From the NCBI RefSeq assembly GCF_004769635.1, contig NZ_RQGH01000026.1:310001-374000 (forward strand): a stretch of DNA of 64,000 nt, written 5' to 3'. The position numbers were made by a program, and so were the translations under genes. This document shows positions 55,505-64,000 of this stretch, piece after piece. The notes beneath the pieces are model-generated. The model did not search any database and was not told the DNA's origin. It saw only the letters and a program-made list of their open reading frames with translations. The stretch is from Leptospira jelokensis (GTDB lineage Bacteria > Spirochaetota > Leptospiria > Leptospirales > Leptospiraceae). Position 1 is the stretch's first letter; every line of letters begins with the position of its first letter.

Positions 55505-57448
55505 TTGATCCAATTCATCCAAATCCACCAACACTTCGGCCCCAAAGTCCTCTTTGAGGGATTCAGCTGGCATATCAAACCAGGTTGCCGAGTCGCCCTT
55601 GTGGGACCAAACGGTTCTGGAAAAACGACTCTCTTCCAAATGGCCGCAGGCAAACTGAAACCCGAATCGGGGGAAGTGATTCGTTCCAAACACACAGTCC
55701 TTTCCCTATTCCAACAAATTCCAGAATTCAATCCAGAGACTTCGGTGATTGAAACCGTACTCGACGAAAACAAATTGTATGCCGAATACGATTCCAAACG
55801 CAAAATTATCGAATCCAAATTTGAAACCACAGACCACGAAGATCCGGCATTTGAAACTTTGTTACATGAGCAAAGTGAGTTGGAAGAATTTGCCCACTTA
55901 CACGACTTACACGGTCTTGAAGCTCGTGCCAAAAAAATCCTTTCTGGTTTAGGTTTTTCCACAGCAGATTTCTCACGCAAAACAAAAGAATTTTCACCCG
56001 GTTACCACCATAGGATTGGCCTAGCAATTGCCCTACTCAATCCACATAACTTATTACTTCTGGATGAACCAACAAACCATTTGGATGACAAAACCAAATC
56101 TTGGTTAGCTGACTTTTTGGTTTCTCAAAACCAAGCCTTTGTCCTTGTCACACATGATCCTGAATTTTTAAACCAAACAGTAGACACGATCATCGAAATC
56201 AATCCGCATGGAACCTTTGAATTCCAAGGGAGTTTGGAAGAATTTTTTGAAGCCAAAAATGAAATCCAAGAAAAACTAAAAGTCCAATTCGAAAAAGAAG
56301 AAACCTATTTAAAAACAAGAATGGAATGGGTGGAACGATTCCGCGCCCAAGCAACCAAAGCAAGACAAGTCCAATCTGTGATCAAACGATTGGAAAAAAG
56401 GGATAAAGTTGAAAATCCAGAAGATAGTTTTTGGAACCAAAAACCAGATTACCAATTCCAATTTGTTCCTTCGAGTAATATCATCCTTCGTTTAGAACAT
56501 GCATCCTTTTCTTACCCTGATCGTAATACTGGTGAGAAAAAAACCATCTTTGAAAATGCAGAAATTGAAATTTCCGCTGGTGACAAAGTTGCGCTCGTTG
56601 GACCCAATGGTGCAGGAAAATCAACCCTCATGCGTTGTCTGTTAGAACAACACAAACTCGATACGGGAAAATTATATTACGGCCCCAAAACCAAACTTGG
56701 TTATTTTTCGCAAACACATGGGGAAGATTTGGATGAATCCTTAAATCTTGTCGAAACAGTATTAAAAAAATACCCAGAACTCAATGAAGAAAAGGCAAGG
56801 ACCCTACTTGGGCATTTTGCTTTCCCCGGTGACGGAGTGTTTAAATCCGTAAAACATTTGTCAGGTGGGGAACAAAGTAGACTCCGATTGGCGTTACTGG
56901 TAAACCACCCATCCAATTGTTTGTTCCTAGACGAACCCACAAACCACTTGGACATTGTGATACGAGAAGCCATCAAACGAGCCCTGATTGATTTTCCAGG
57001 AAGTTTACTCATCATCAGCCACGACCCCGATTTTATGAAGGGGCTTTGTAACCGCACTTTCCAACTTTCTGGTGGGGAATTAAAAAACCTCAATTGCAGT
57101 TTTGACGATTACCTGAAATTCCACAAAGAAGACGAATTGGGGACAAACGCGAAGGACCAAACCTCCCAAAAGCCAAAATCGGATGAAAAAAAGCCCAATC
57201 CCCAAGCGAGCAAAAACAAACGGAAAAAATTAGAAAAAGAAATTTCCGATTTGGAAGTCCAAATAGAGAGACTGGAAAAAAATAAAAAGGACAAAGAGGA
57301 ACTTTTACAAGACCCAGAGTTCTTTAAAAACAGAAGTTTTCAGTTGGAAATGGACACTTATAACGATATTAAAAGAGAAATCACACTCCTGACAAAACGT
57401 TGGGAAGATGCGACAATAGAATTAGAGGAAATGGGCGGAGTTACATAA
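55505..57448 (+). CDS. ABC-F family ATPase (Uup/YheS-like)
   Basis: The 647-residue protein has two ABC ATPase domains with no membrane part: Walker A GPNGSGKTT (about 35) and GPNGAGKST (about 364), DEPTNHLD in each half, and a proper signature LSGGEQSR in the second half. In the first half the signature is degenerate (FSPGYHHR). A linker with RMEWVERFRAQATKARQ separates them, and a C-terminal coiled coil (LEKEISDLEVQIERLEK) follows. ABC-F proteins act on the ribosome, and some give antibiotic protection. The start is TTG. rhodanese begins at its stop (TAATG). Confidence 0.93.
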   Translation: MIQFIQIHQHFGPKVLFEGFSWHIKPGCRVALVGPNGSGKTTLFQMAAGKLKPESGEVIRSKHTVLSLFQQIPEFNPETSVIETVLDENKLYAEYDSKRKIIESKFETTDHEDPAFETLLHEQSELEEFAHLHDLHGLEARAKKILSGLGFSTADFSRKTKEFSPGYHHRIGLAIALLNPHNLLLLDEPTNHLDDKTKSWLADFLVSQNQAFVLVTHDPEFLNQTVDTIIEINPHGTFEFQGSLEEFFEAKNEIQEKLKVQFEKEETYLKTRMEWVERFRAQATKARQVQSVIKRLEKRDKVENPEDSFWNQKPDYQFQFVPSSNIILRLEHASFSYPDRNTGEKKTIFENAEIEISAGDKVALVGPNGAGKSTLMRCLLEQHKLDTGKLYYGPKTKLGYFSQTHGEDLDESLNLVETVLKKYPELNEEKARTLLGHFAFPGDGVFKSVKHLSGGEQSRLRLALLVNHPSNCLFLDEPTNHLDIVIREAIKRALIDFPGSLLIISHDPDFMKGLCNRTFQLSGGELKNLNCSFDDYLKFHKEDELGTNAKDQTSQKPKSDEKKPNPQASKNKRKKLEKEISDLEVQIERLEKNKKDKEELLQDPEFFKNRSFQLEMDTYNDIKREITLLTKRWEDATIELEEMGGVT

Positions 57449-57789
57449 TGGTACCGGAAATCGATGTAGTCAGTTTTAAAAAACGTCTGGATGCAAGAAG
57501 AGAAGGAAAAGATGATTTTTTTGTTTTGGATGTACGAAATCCTAACGAACAACAAATCGCACTCGTACCTGGTACAGACAAACTCATTCCTGTAAGCGAA
57601 CTTGCTGCACGTATCGATGAAATCAAAAGCCAAATTGACAAAGAAATTTTGGTGTATTGTCGGTCTGGTGGAAGGTCTGGTATGGCATGTGGGATTTTGG
57701 CACAAGCTGGATTTAAATCTTTCAAAAACGTCGCTGGTGGAACCTTAGCGTATTCCGATTTAGTAGACCCAAACATGCAAAAGTATTAA
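57448..57789 (+). CDS. Rhodanese-like domain protein
   Basis: The 113-residue protein is one rhodanese domain: FFVLDVRNPNEQQIALVPG, then VYCRSGGRSGMACGILAQAGF with the active-site Cys (VYC) followed by RSGGRS, and FKNVAGGTLAYSD. It could transfer sulfane sulphur in the cytosol. The ATG at 57448 shares its A with the TAA stop of the ABC-F gene, so translation is coupled. The DAHP synthase follows two bases later. Confidence 0.9.
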   Translation: MVPEIDVVSFKKRLDARREGKDDFFVLDVRNPNEQQIALVPGTDKLIPVSELAARIDEIKSQIDKEILVYCRSGGRSGMACGILAQAGFKSFKNVAGGTLAYSDLVDPNMQKY

Positions 57790-57791
57790 TT

Positions 57792-58841
57792 ATGAAACCA
57801 ACAGCAAATTTAAGAATTTTAGAACAACATAGCCTTATCCCTCCATCCGTCATCATTGAAGAACTTCCGCTTACCGACGAAGCTTCCGATGTAGTGGTGA
57901 GAACCAGAAGTCAAATTTCTGACATCATCCACGGAAAAGACGACAAGCGCATGTTAGTTGTCGTTGGGCCGTGTTCTGTTCACGACATCGGTGCCGTAAT
58001 GGAATACGCCGAAAAATTGAAACCAAAAATCAAAGAGTTTGAAAAAGAACTTCTCATTGTCATGAGAGTTTACTTTGAAAAACCAAGAACCACTGTGGGT
58101 TGGAAAGGTCTTATCAACGATCCCGACTTAGATGGATCATTCCATATCAACAAAGGCTTACAACTTGCACGGAAACTTTTGCTCGATCTCAACAAAATGG
58201 GAATCCCTTGCGGAACCGAATTTTTGGATGTGATTTCACCGCAGTACATCGCAGACCTAGTCGCCTGGGGTGCGATTGGGGCAAGGACAACAGAAAGCCA
58301 AGTGCATAGGGAACTTGCTTCAGGACTTTCCGCTCCGATCGGTTTCAAAAATGGAACCGATGGGAATGTTCAAATTGCAGTGGATGCAATCCGATCGGCA
58401 AGTTCAAGCCACCATTTCCTTTCCGTCACAAACCAAGGCAGCAGTGCGATTTTCAAAACAGCTGGAAACAAAGACACCCATGTGATCTTACGCGGTGGGA
58501 ACAAAGGACCTAACTTTGATGAGGCGTCCGTAAATGAAGTCGGAGCTCAAATCGAAAAAGCAGGTCTCTCGCCCAAAGTGATGGTGGATTGTTCGCATGG
58601 CAATAGCCAAAAAGATTTTCGCAAACAACCAAGTGTAGTGGACTCTGTGGCAGAACAATTTGCCAAAGGAAGCAAATACATCTTGGGTGTGATGATTGAA
58701 AGCCATCTAAAAGAAGGAAACCAATCCATTGATGCCAAACCATTGACCTATGGTCAATCCATCACAGATGCATGTGTGTCTTGGGAAACAACGGTGCCTA
58801 TGCTCGAAAAACTAGCCGAGGCCGCAAACAAAAGAAAGTAA
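57792..58841 (+). CDS. aroG: Class I 3-deoxy-7-phosphoheptulonate synthase
   Basis: This enzyme makes DAHP from erythrose 4-phosphate and phosphoenolpyruvate, the first step of the shikimate pathway. The 349-residue protein matches the E. coli AroG/F/H type: VVGPCSVHD (about 56-64), VMRVYFEKPRTTVGWKG, GTEFLDVISPQ, and DCSHGNSQKDF with a metal-ligand His. Which amino acid inhibits it cannot be told; aroG is used in the sense of class. It is the last gene of the ABC-F-rhodanese transcript, ahead of a terminator. Confidence 0.95.
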   Translation: MKPTANLRILEQHSLIPPSVIIEELPLTDEASDVVVRTRSQISDIIHGKDDKRMLVVVGPCSVHDIGAVMEYAEKLKPKIKEFEKELLIVMRVYFEKPRTTVGWKGLINDPDLDGSFHINKGLQLARKLLLDLNKMGIPCGTEFLDVISPQYIADLVAWGAIGARTTESQVHRELASGLSAPIGFKNGTDGNVQIAVDAIRSASSSHHFLSVTNQGSSAIFKTAGNKDTHVILRGGNKGPNFDEASVNEVGAQIEKAGLSPKVMVDCSHGNSQKDFRKQPSVVDSVAEQFAKGSKYILGVMIESHLKEGNQSIDAKPLTYGQSITDACVSWETTVPMLEKLAEAANKRK

Positions 58842-58893
58842 CAAATCTGAGCTAGGATCCTTTGGATCCCAGTCTCTCCGTTTTCTTCCACTG

Positions 58894-58916
58894 GAGGGTT
58901 GTAAAAACCCTCTTTT
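58894..58916 (+). terminator. Rho-independent terminator after the DAHP synthase
   Basis: GAGGGTT (58894-58900) and AACCCTC (58906-58912) with a five-base loop are followed by TTTT. It lies 53 bases after the stop codon. A second small stem, GGATCC-TTT-GGATCC, stands at 58855-58869. Confidence 0.8.
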
Positions 58917-58954
58917 CCTTTACAAGAATTCCAAAAACTGATTCTTTCCATCCA

Positions 58955-59761
58955 TCAAGTGTCTAAGAACACATGGGCTTCGGAAGGATATTCCCTTTTT
59001 GTCACTTCCTTGTGATACGCATTCACTGCATCTTTTACCGCACCACTTAAGTTCCCAAATTTCTTTAAAAACTTAGGATGGAAGTCTTCGTTGAGTCCGA
59101 GTAGGTCTTGCATCACAAGGACTTGGCCCGAAGTGTACTTCCCTGCACCAATCCCGATGGTGGGGATACGGATGGATTCCGTGATTTCTTTTCCTAAGGA
59201 TTCGGGAACCATCTCAAGTAACAAAGCAAAAGCACCTGCTTCAGAAATTTCCTTAGATTTGCGGATCATTTTGTTCCGAGCGGCTTCCGTTTTCCCTTGG
59301 ACACGGTGACCACCGAGAGTGTGTACCGATTGAGGAGTGAGACCTAAATGGGCAAACACAGGGATCCCTGATTCTGTCATCCGTTTCGTGAGTTCGATGA
59401 TAAAATCAGAATCTCCTTCGAGTTTGACACAAGAAGCATTGGTTTCTTTCAGAACACGGCCTGCGGAACGAATCCCATCTTCTATGGAGGTTTGGTAAGA
59501 TAAAAACGGCAAATCAGCGATGATGGTTTTGTCGGGTGCACCCTTACAAACAGCCTTTGTATGGTAAATGATTTCATCGAGAGTCACAGGAAGTGTGGAC
59601 TGGTTTCCCTGGATCACCATCCCAAGTGAATCACCAACGAGGAGGCAGTCTACGTCCGTACGATTGAATAAAGTGGCAAAGGTATAATCATAACAAGTGA
59701 TGACGGAGATGGGTTCTCCTGCAACGTATTTTTTTTTATACTGTAGAATAATGTTTTTCAT
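58955..59761 (-). CDS. panB: 3-methyl-2-oxobutanoate hydroxymethyltransferase
   Basis: PanB adds a hydroxymethyl group from methylene-tetrahydrofolate to ketoisovalerate in pantothenate synthesis. The 268-residue protein has CYDYTFATLF, LVGDSLGMVIQG, PVTLDEIIYHTKAV, VKLEGD and the VFAHLGLTPQSV and GIGAG blocks. The start at 59761 (MKNIILQYK) matches the family beginning; it overlaps the 3' end of folK by 26 bases. Grouping with folK fits folate use by PanB. Confidence 0.95.
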   Translation of the reverse strand: MKNIILQYKKKYVAGEPISVITCYDYTFATLFNRTDVDCLLVGDSLGMVIQGNQSTLPVTLDEIIYHTKAVCKGAPDKTIIADLPFLSYQTSIEDGIRSAGRVLKETNASCVKLEGDSDFIIELTKRMTESGIPVFAHLGLTPQSVHTLGGHRVQGKTEAARNKMIRKSKEISEAGAFALLLEMVPESLGKEITESIRIPTIGIGAGKYTSGQVLVMQDLLGLNEDFHPKFLKKFGNLSGAVKDAVNAYHKEVTKREYPSEAHVFLDT

Positions 59762-60209
59762 GGTTGAGTTCCGTATAAAGGGCATAAACACCAATCTCAC
59801 CCATATCAGTTAACAACTGCTTGATGAATGGTCTGGAATAAAGGGAATGGTGTGGTAAATGTAAAAAATCTGTTTTCATCACCACGGCTTCATAGGTAAG
59901 GATATCAATATCAATTTCGCGTGGTCCTTTCCATGACCTACGTTTGCGCCCTAGTTTGTCTTCGATCCCTTGCAGCGAATCCAAAAGGCATGGCAGAGTA
60001 AATGCAGAAGAAACCATAACTTTTAGAATTTGGTTTAAAAAATAAGGTTGGTTTGTATTTTCAAGTGGAGCTGTTTCCAATCTCTCAGATTGTTTCAGAA
60101 TCTGTAACTCAGGTAAGGTGGAAATTTCCCAAATTGCCTGGTCCATAAAATGGTGTCTGTCACCGATATTGGATCCTAAGGACAAAAAGGCAATATTGGA
60201 ATACTTCAT
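59736..60209 (-). CDS. folK: 2-amino-4-hydroxy-6-hydroxymethyldihydropteridine diphosphokinase
   Basis: FolK transfers pyrophosphate from ATP to the pterin, a step in folate synthesis. The 157-residue protein has FLSLGSNIGDR (about 8-18), the central GRKRRSWKGPREIDIDIL with the Asp pair that binds magnesium, and HLPHHSLYSRPFI. It starts four bases after the DnaC-like gene, with GAGG upstream, and overlaps panB. Confidence 0.94.
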   Translation of the reverse strand: MKYSNIAFLSLGSNIGDRHHFMDQAIWEISTLPELQILKQSERLETAPLENTNQPYFLNQILKVMVSSAFTLPCLLDSLQGIEDKLGRKRRSWKGPREIDIDILTYEAVVMKTDFLHLPHHSLYSRPFIKQLLTDMGEIGVYALYTELNHEKHYSTV

Positions 60210-60213
60210 GGTC

Positions 60214-61083
60214 TTACCTCTTCACAAACTTCGTACGATAATCAGGGCATTTTAATTCGATTTCTTTTGTCATTTCCATAAGCCGTGAGTAAATCCGACC
60301 TTGGCCTCTGTCTCTCCATTCTACGAGTGAGTGATTGGATGTGAGCAGGGTGAGTTTTTCTTGTTCATAACGACTATCGATGAGATCGTATAACTTACGA
60401 TTGTTGAATTCAGATTCTTTTTGGACTCCAAAGTCATCAATCACAAGGACATCGACGTTTGCAAATTCCCTTTCTATGGAACGTTCTTGTCCATGAGTTT
60501 CGCTATCGGATTGGTAAGTATCTCGGATGGCTGACAAAAAGTCTTTGTTTACCTTTGCATACTTACAAGTGATCCCGTGACGAAAAATAAGTTCGTTTAG
60601 GATCACACAAGCGAGTAAAGTTTTCCCAGATCCTGTTCCTCCCCAAAGGTAAAACCCTTGTGGGGTAAAATCAGGATTTTTAAATTTATGAACGAGTTCA
60701 TTTGCCCAGTCATGAGCAATGATAAAGGACATATCAGGGTCATTTGCTGTATCCCCAATGTCAATGGTGGATAAAAATTGGAAGCGGTACCGAGGAGGGA
60801 TATTGGCTTTTTCCACCAAAGTTTCTAAGTTACGAAGGGAAAACCGTGCATTATGGCAAACACATGGGAGCATTTTGTCCAATTTTCTGTCGAAAGACAT
60901 AAAGGGAGGTTGCCCCTTCGCCTCACATGTGTTACATTCACTGCCGATACAATGGCATAAAACAAGGGCACCGGACCGAGATCCCCTTACATGTTCTGCC
61001 AAGGTAATGCCCACTCCACCACAGGTTTTACACTGCGGATTTCCATCACGGATTGAAGTAATTTCGGATAAATTCATCTCCAA
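60214..61083 (-). CDS. DnaC/IstB-like AAA+ ATPase with DnaJ-like zinc region
   Basis: The 289-residue protein has an N-terminal cysteine-rich region with four Cys pairs (18/21, 43/45, 50/53, 74/76), the first pair reading CKTCGGVG, a CxxCxGxG unit of the DnaJ zinc-finger type. It is followed by an AAA+ ATPase domain with Walker A WGGTGSGKT and Walker B VDVLVIDDFG. The C-terminal half reads LLTSNHSLVEWRDRGQGRIYSRLMEM, as in helicase loaders. It could load the replicative helicase. TTG is chosen as start because AAGGAAG lies eight bases upstream; ATG at 61077 is possible. It heads a folK-panB transcript. Confidence 0.85.
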   Translation of the reverse strand: MEMNLSEITSIRDGNPQCKTCGGVGITLAEHVRGSRSGALVLCHCIGSECNTCEAKGQPPFMSFDRKLDKMLPCVCHNARFSLRNLETLVEKANIPPRYRFQFLSTIDIGDTANDPDMSFIIAHDWANELVHKFKNPDFTPQGFYLWGGTGSGKTLLACVILNELIFRHGITCKYAKVNKDFLSAIRDTYQSDSETHGQERSIEREFANVDVLVIDDFGVQKESEFNNRKLYDLIDSRYEQEKLTLLTSNHSLVEWRDRGQGRIYSRLMEMTKEIELKCPDYRTKFVKR

Positions 61084-61286
61084 TGAGCAATCTTCCTTAG
61101 TTCACTAAGCTGTCAAGGAATGAGATATTTTAGGTCTGGAACGACTTATGTCCCTTTAAAACCAAGGGTTTGCGAAGAAAAAGTTCACATTTAGGTTTTT
61201 TTCCTCTTTAATTCGTTATTATTGACTCTTCCCAAACCGATACTTTCATTGAAGAAATAGATAAACCTATTTGTTCAAAATATTGA

Positions 61287-62213
<927 letters not shown>

Positions 62214-62238
62214 TCCCGAATACATCTCTTTCAATGAG

Positions 62239-62268
62239 AAAGCCCGGTTTCAAACCCCGGGCTTTTTT
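62239..62268 (+). terminator. Strong Rho-independent terminator after fcpA
   Basis: AAAGCCCGG (62239-62247) pairs with CCGGGCTTT (62257-62265) with a nine-base loop, and T6 follows. It lies 25 bases after the stop codon, fitting a highly expressed monocistronic gene. Confidence 0.88.
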
Positions 62269-62370
62269 GTTTTTTAACAAATAAAAAACATTTCTAAACT
62301 TGAGTTACCCTCATTGCATTTTAAAAGAACTCATATTCAAAAATTCTAGTTCTCAAACAGAATCTTCGAA

Positions 62371-64000
62371 TCATTTAATTTCTTTTAATACTGTCTTTGT
62401 TGGCATGCGAAAGAAACTTACCAAACCAATCGCATACAAAGTCACTGTCACAAAACAAATTCCTACAAACACTAACGTAAGTTGTCCATAAGGATACACA
62501 CTTCGTAATTCAAGTACAGACCGGTTTAATACTTCGTTGGAAACGACAGAATATACAAGCCCAAGTAAAAACGAAATCACAGACACAAGTAAGGCTTCTC
62601 TAAGGAAATGTTTTCCCATAAAACGACTGTTTGCCCCAATCACCCGTAAAAGAGCAAACTCACGTTTTCTTTCCGATTGGCTGGCATAAAGGGTAGTGAA
62701 CACAAGGACAAATGATGCCGCCAAGATAAAGGCTGTCATAAGAGCCATCATCTGGGTTACCTTCTCCAAAATCCCCATAAAGGCTTGGATGGTTTTTTCT
62801 GTGTCGATGACGGTGATATTTGGGAATTGGTTTACAATCAGTTTTTGTAATTGGTATCTGTTTTCACTGGAATCAATGAGTAAGGAAACAATATAAAACC
62901 GAGGTGCTTTTTCCAAAATCCCTCTGGAGAACAACACCACAAAGTTTGGTTTCATATCTGCCCAGTTCACCGAACGAAGGTTTGTGATTTTGCCAGATAC
63001 TTCCCTACCTTGTACGTTGAATGTGAGCTCATCCCCAATTCCCGCTTGTAAATAACCTGCAAAATCCCTTTCGACGGAGATTTCATTTTGGCTCGACTGG
63101 CCCCACCAACTGCCTTTAGTCACCTTTTCTGTATCATACAACTCATCCCGATAGGATAAAAAATACTCTCTCGTCCTTGCTGTGGCTCGCCAATTGCGAT
63201 CCATTGCATTTTTGATGGTGTCTTCTTTTTTGACAGGTTCGCCATTGACTTTAGATAACCTTGCTCCAATGACTGGAGCCACATATTGTTTTTCCACTGG
63301 AAAAGAGGAAATCGATGATAGCAGGTCGTTTTTCTGAGTCTCCCGAATGTCGAGGAGGAACATGTTTGGTCTACGTTCAATTTCCCTTGCTCCACTCAAC
63401 TCAAGTAAACTTTCTTGTAAGATGAGAGAAAGTGTTAAGATAAAGAGTGCAGACCCAAGGCCAATGATGGAAAGCCTTAGGGCTCCCGATTTACGAGTGA
63501 CTTTTTTTGTCACAAGGCTCCACTCTTTGGATAACCAACCAAGTTTTGAAATTTTCTGTAGAAAAGATCCAAAGAGGATGTACAATCCGTACACAAGGAG
63601 TGGTAAGGTTAAAAGTACAAGTGTAAAGAGAATGCCTTTGAAGATACTTTCTGTTTCTAAGATGGCAAGGGTTGTAAACAGGATATAAATCAAAACGAAG
63701 GAACCAAATTGCCAATAGGATGTTGCTAAATTCCCACTGGTTTGTGATTCCACTTCTTTTAAAGCAGCCAATGGTTTGACTGACCTTGTTTCTAAAACCA
63801 ATGGAATCGAGATGAGAAGAGGCAATACCACACCGAGCACCAAACTCCAAAGGAGAGACGATGCCGATAATCCAAAGAAACCTGTCCCAACACCAACTGC
63901 CAAAAGCCCACTGATATCTGGCAATACTGATTGGATGGCATACCCAAGGCCTAATCCGAAGCTCGTCCCCAAAAGGGAGAGGATGAGTATTTCCGAAAAT
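62371..64000 (-). CDS. FtsX-type ABC transporter permease, 5' end outside the window
   Basis: The visible part (about 540 residues) is the C-terminal portion of a large permease of the MacB/YbbP-FtsX class: repeated membrane segments (VFTTLYASQSERKREFALLRVIGANSRFMG is the classical FtsX cytosolic loop wording, in pieces), a large extracytoplasmic part (about 190-400 of the visible part) and a final RMPTKTVLKEIK. The reading frame stays open to the window edge (64000), so the gene begins beyond it. A TTG at 63972 would give a possible internal start but is not believed. The ATPase partner is presumably upstream, outside the window. Confidence 0.85.
   Translation of the reverse strand, partial: FSEILILSLLGTSFGLGLGYAIQSVLPDISGLLAVGVGTGFFGLSASSLLWSLVLGVVLPLLISIPLVLETRSVKPLAALKEVESQTSGNLATSYWQFGSFVLIYILFTTLAILETESIFKGILFTLVLLTLPLLVYGLYILFGSFLQKISKLGWLSKEWSLVTKKVTRKSGALRLSIIGLGSALFILTLSLILQESLLELSGAREIERRPNMFLLDIRETQKNDLLSSISSFPVEKQYVAPVIGARLSKVNGEPVKKEDTIKNAMDRNWRATARTREYFLSYRDELYDTEKVTKGSWWGQSSQNEISVERDFAGYLQAGIGDELTFNVQGREVSGKITNLRSVNWADMKPNFVVLFSRGILEKAPRFYIVSLLIDSSENRYQLQKLIVNQFPNITVIDTEKTIQAFMGILEKVTQMMALMTAFILAASFVLVFTTLYASQSERKREFALLRVIGANSRFMGKHFLREALLVSVISFLLGLVYSVVSNEVLNRSVLELRSVYPYGQLTLVFVGICFVTVTLYAIGLVSFFRMPTKTVLKEIK

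Noticed and set aside
58855..58869. GGATCC-TTT-GGATCC stem after the DAHP synthase
   Set aside because: Two copies of a six-base palindrome; the real terminator is at 58894-58916.

Overview
The window looks like chromosomal DNA from a Leptospira species. Base composition is moderate and A+T-leaning, and several genes start with TTG or GTG. The strongest taxonomic pointers are a protein that matches the leptospiral flagellar coiling protein FcpA (61311-62213), many lipoproteins with loose spirochaete-type lipoboxes, and a high density of cyclic-di-GMP genes. A saprophytic-clade species such as L. biflexa would fit, but the sequence alone does not settle the species. No rRNA, tRNA, CRISPR array, prophage or insertion sequence was seen. 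It reads as ordinary, densely packed chromosome with no clear transferred island.

Layout. 1-8.6 kb: a small anchored protein, ispF-nadA (isoprenoid and NAD synthesis), lipoproteins, an LpoB-like peptidoglycan-synthase activator with a TPR-like lipoprotein partner, and on the minus strand the division cluster ftsQ-ftsA-ftsZ. 8.6-14 kb: a small exported helical protein with a palindrome-rich control region, an exported caspase-like protease, and an SGNH/MBOAT O-acyltransferase pair. 14-30 kb: recQ, a dihydroorotase-like gene overlapping a PAS-GGDEF-EAL gene, pheT, a 7TM SpoIIE-type phosphatase, a gamma carbonic anhydrase-like protein, an MFS transporter with a methyltransferase and a DUF1330-like protein, a thioesterase, a membrane GGDEF-EAL protein and a cation diffusion facilitator. 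30-35 kb: a GST/PhlG-like pair divergent from a TetR regulator over two near-identical operators, then an AraC regulator with a VOC protein, and an MltA-like transglycosylase.

35-40 kb carries the conserved cluster rpmH-rnpA-yidD-yidC-jag-mnmE, which covers ribosome protein L34, RNase P protein, membrane-protein insertion, an RNA-binding protein and tRNA modification. dnaA does not precede it here. 40-54 kb is a mixed accessory-looking stretch: a Lys-rich exported protein, a Vps62-like lipoprotein, an ankyrin protein, a GMC oxidoreductase divergent from a DUF2804 protein, an RND transporter, a DsbA/FrnE-like protein, a nitroreductase-like protein, an EAL protein, a TauE-type permease and small unknowns. 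54-64 kb: a YihY membrane protein, an unlisted 53-codon gene before an ABC-F ATPase, a rhodanese and a DAHP synthase, then on the minus strand a DnaC-like loader with a DnaJ-like zinc region, folK and panB, then fcpA and a truncated FtsX-type permease.

Themes: cell-envelope building and division (FtsQAZ, LpoB, MltA, YidC, MBOAT), cyclic-di-GMP and phosphatase signalling, and vitamin/cofactor synthesis (NadA, PanB, FolK, IspF). The most useful unexplained signals are regulatory: paired palindromes at 9112-9218, paired TetR-type sites at 31576-31625, an inverted repeat touching a ribosome-binding site at 33189-33216, back-to-back hairpins at 48944-48981, and an rnpA gene whose conserved N-terminus has no ordinary start codon. 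I did not find a convincing wholly new multi-gene system.
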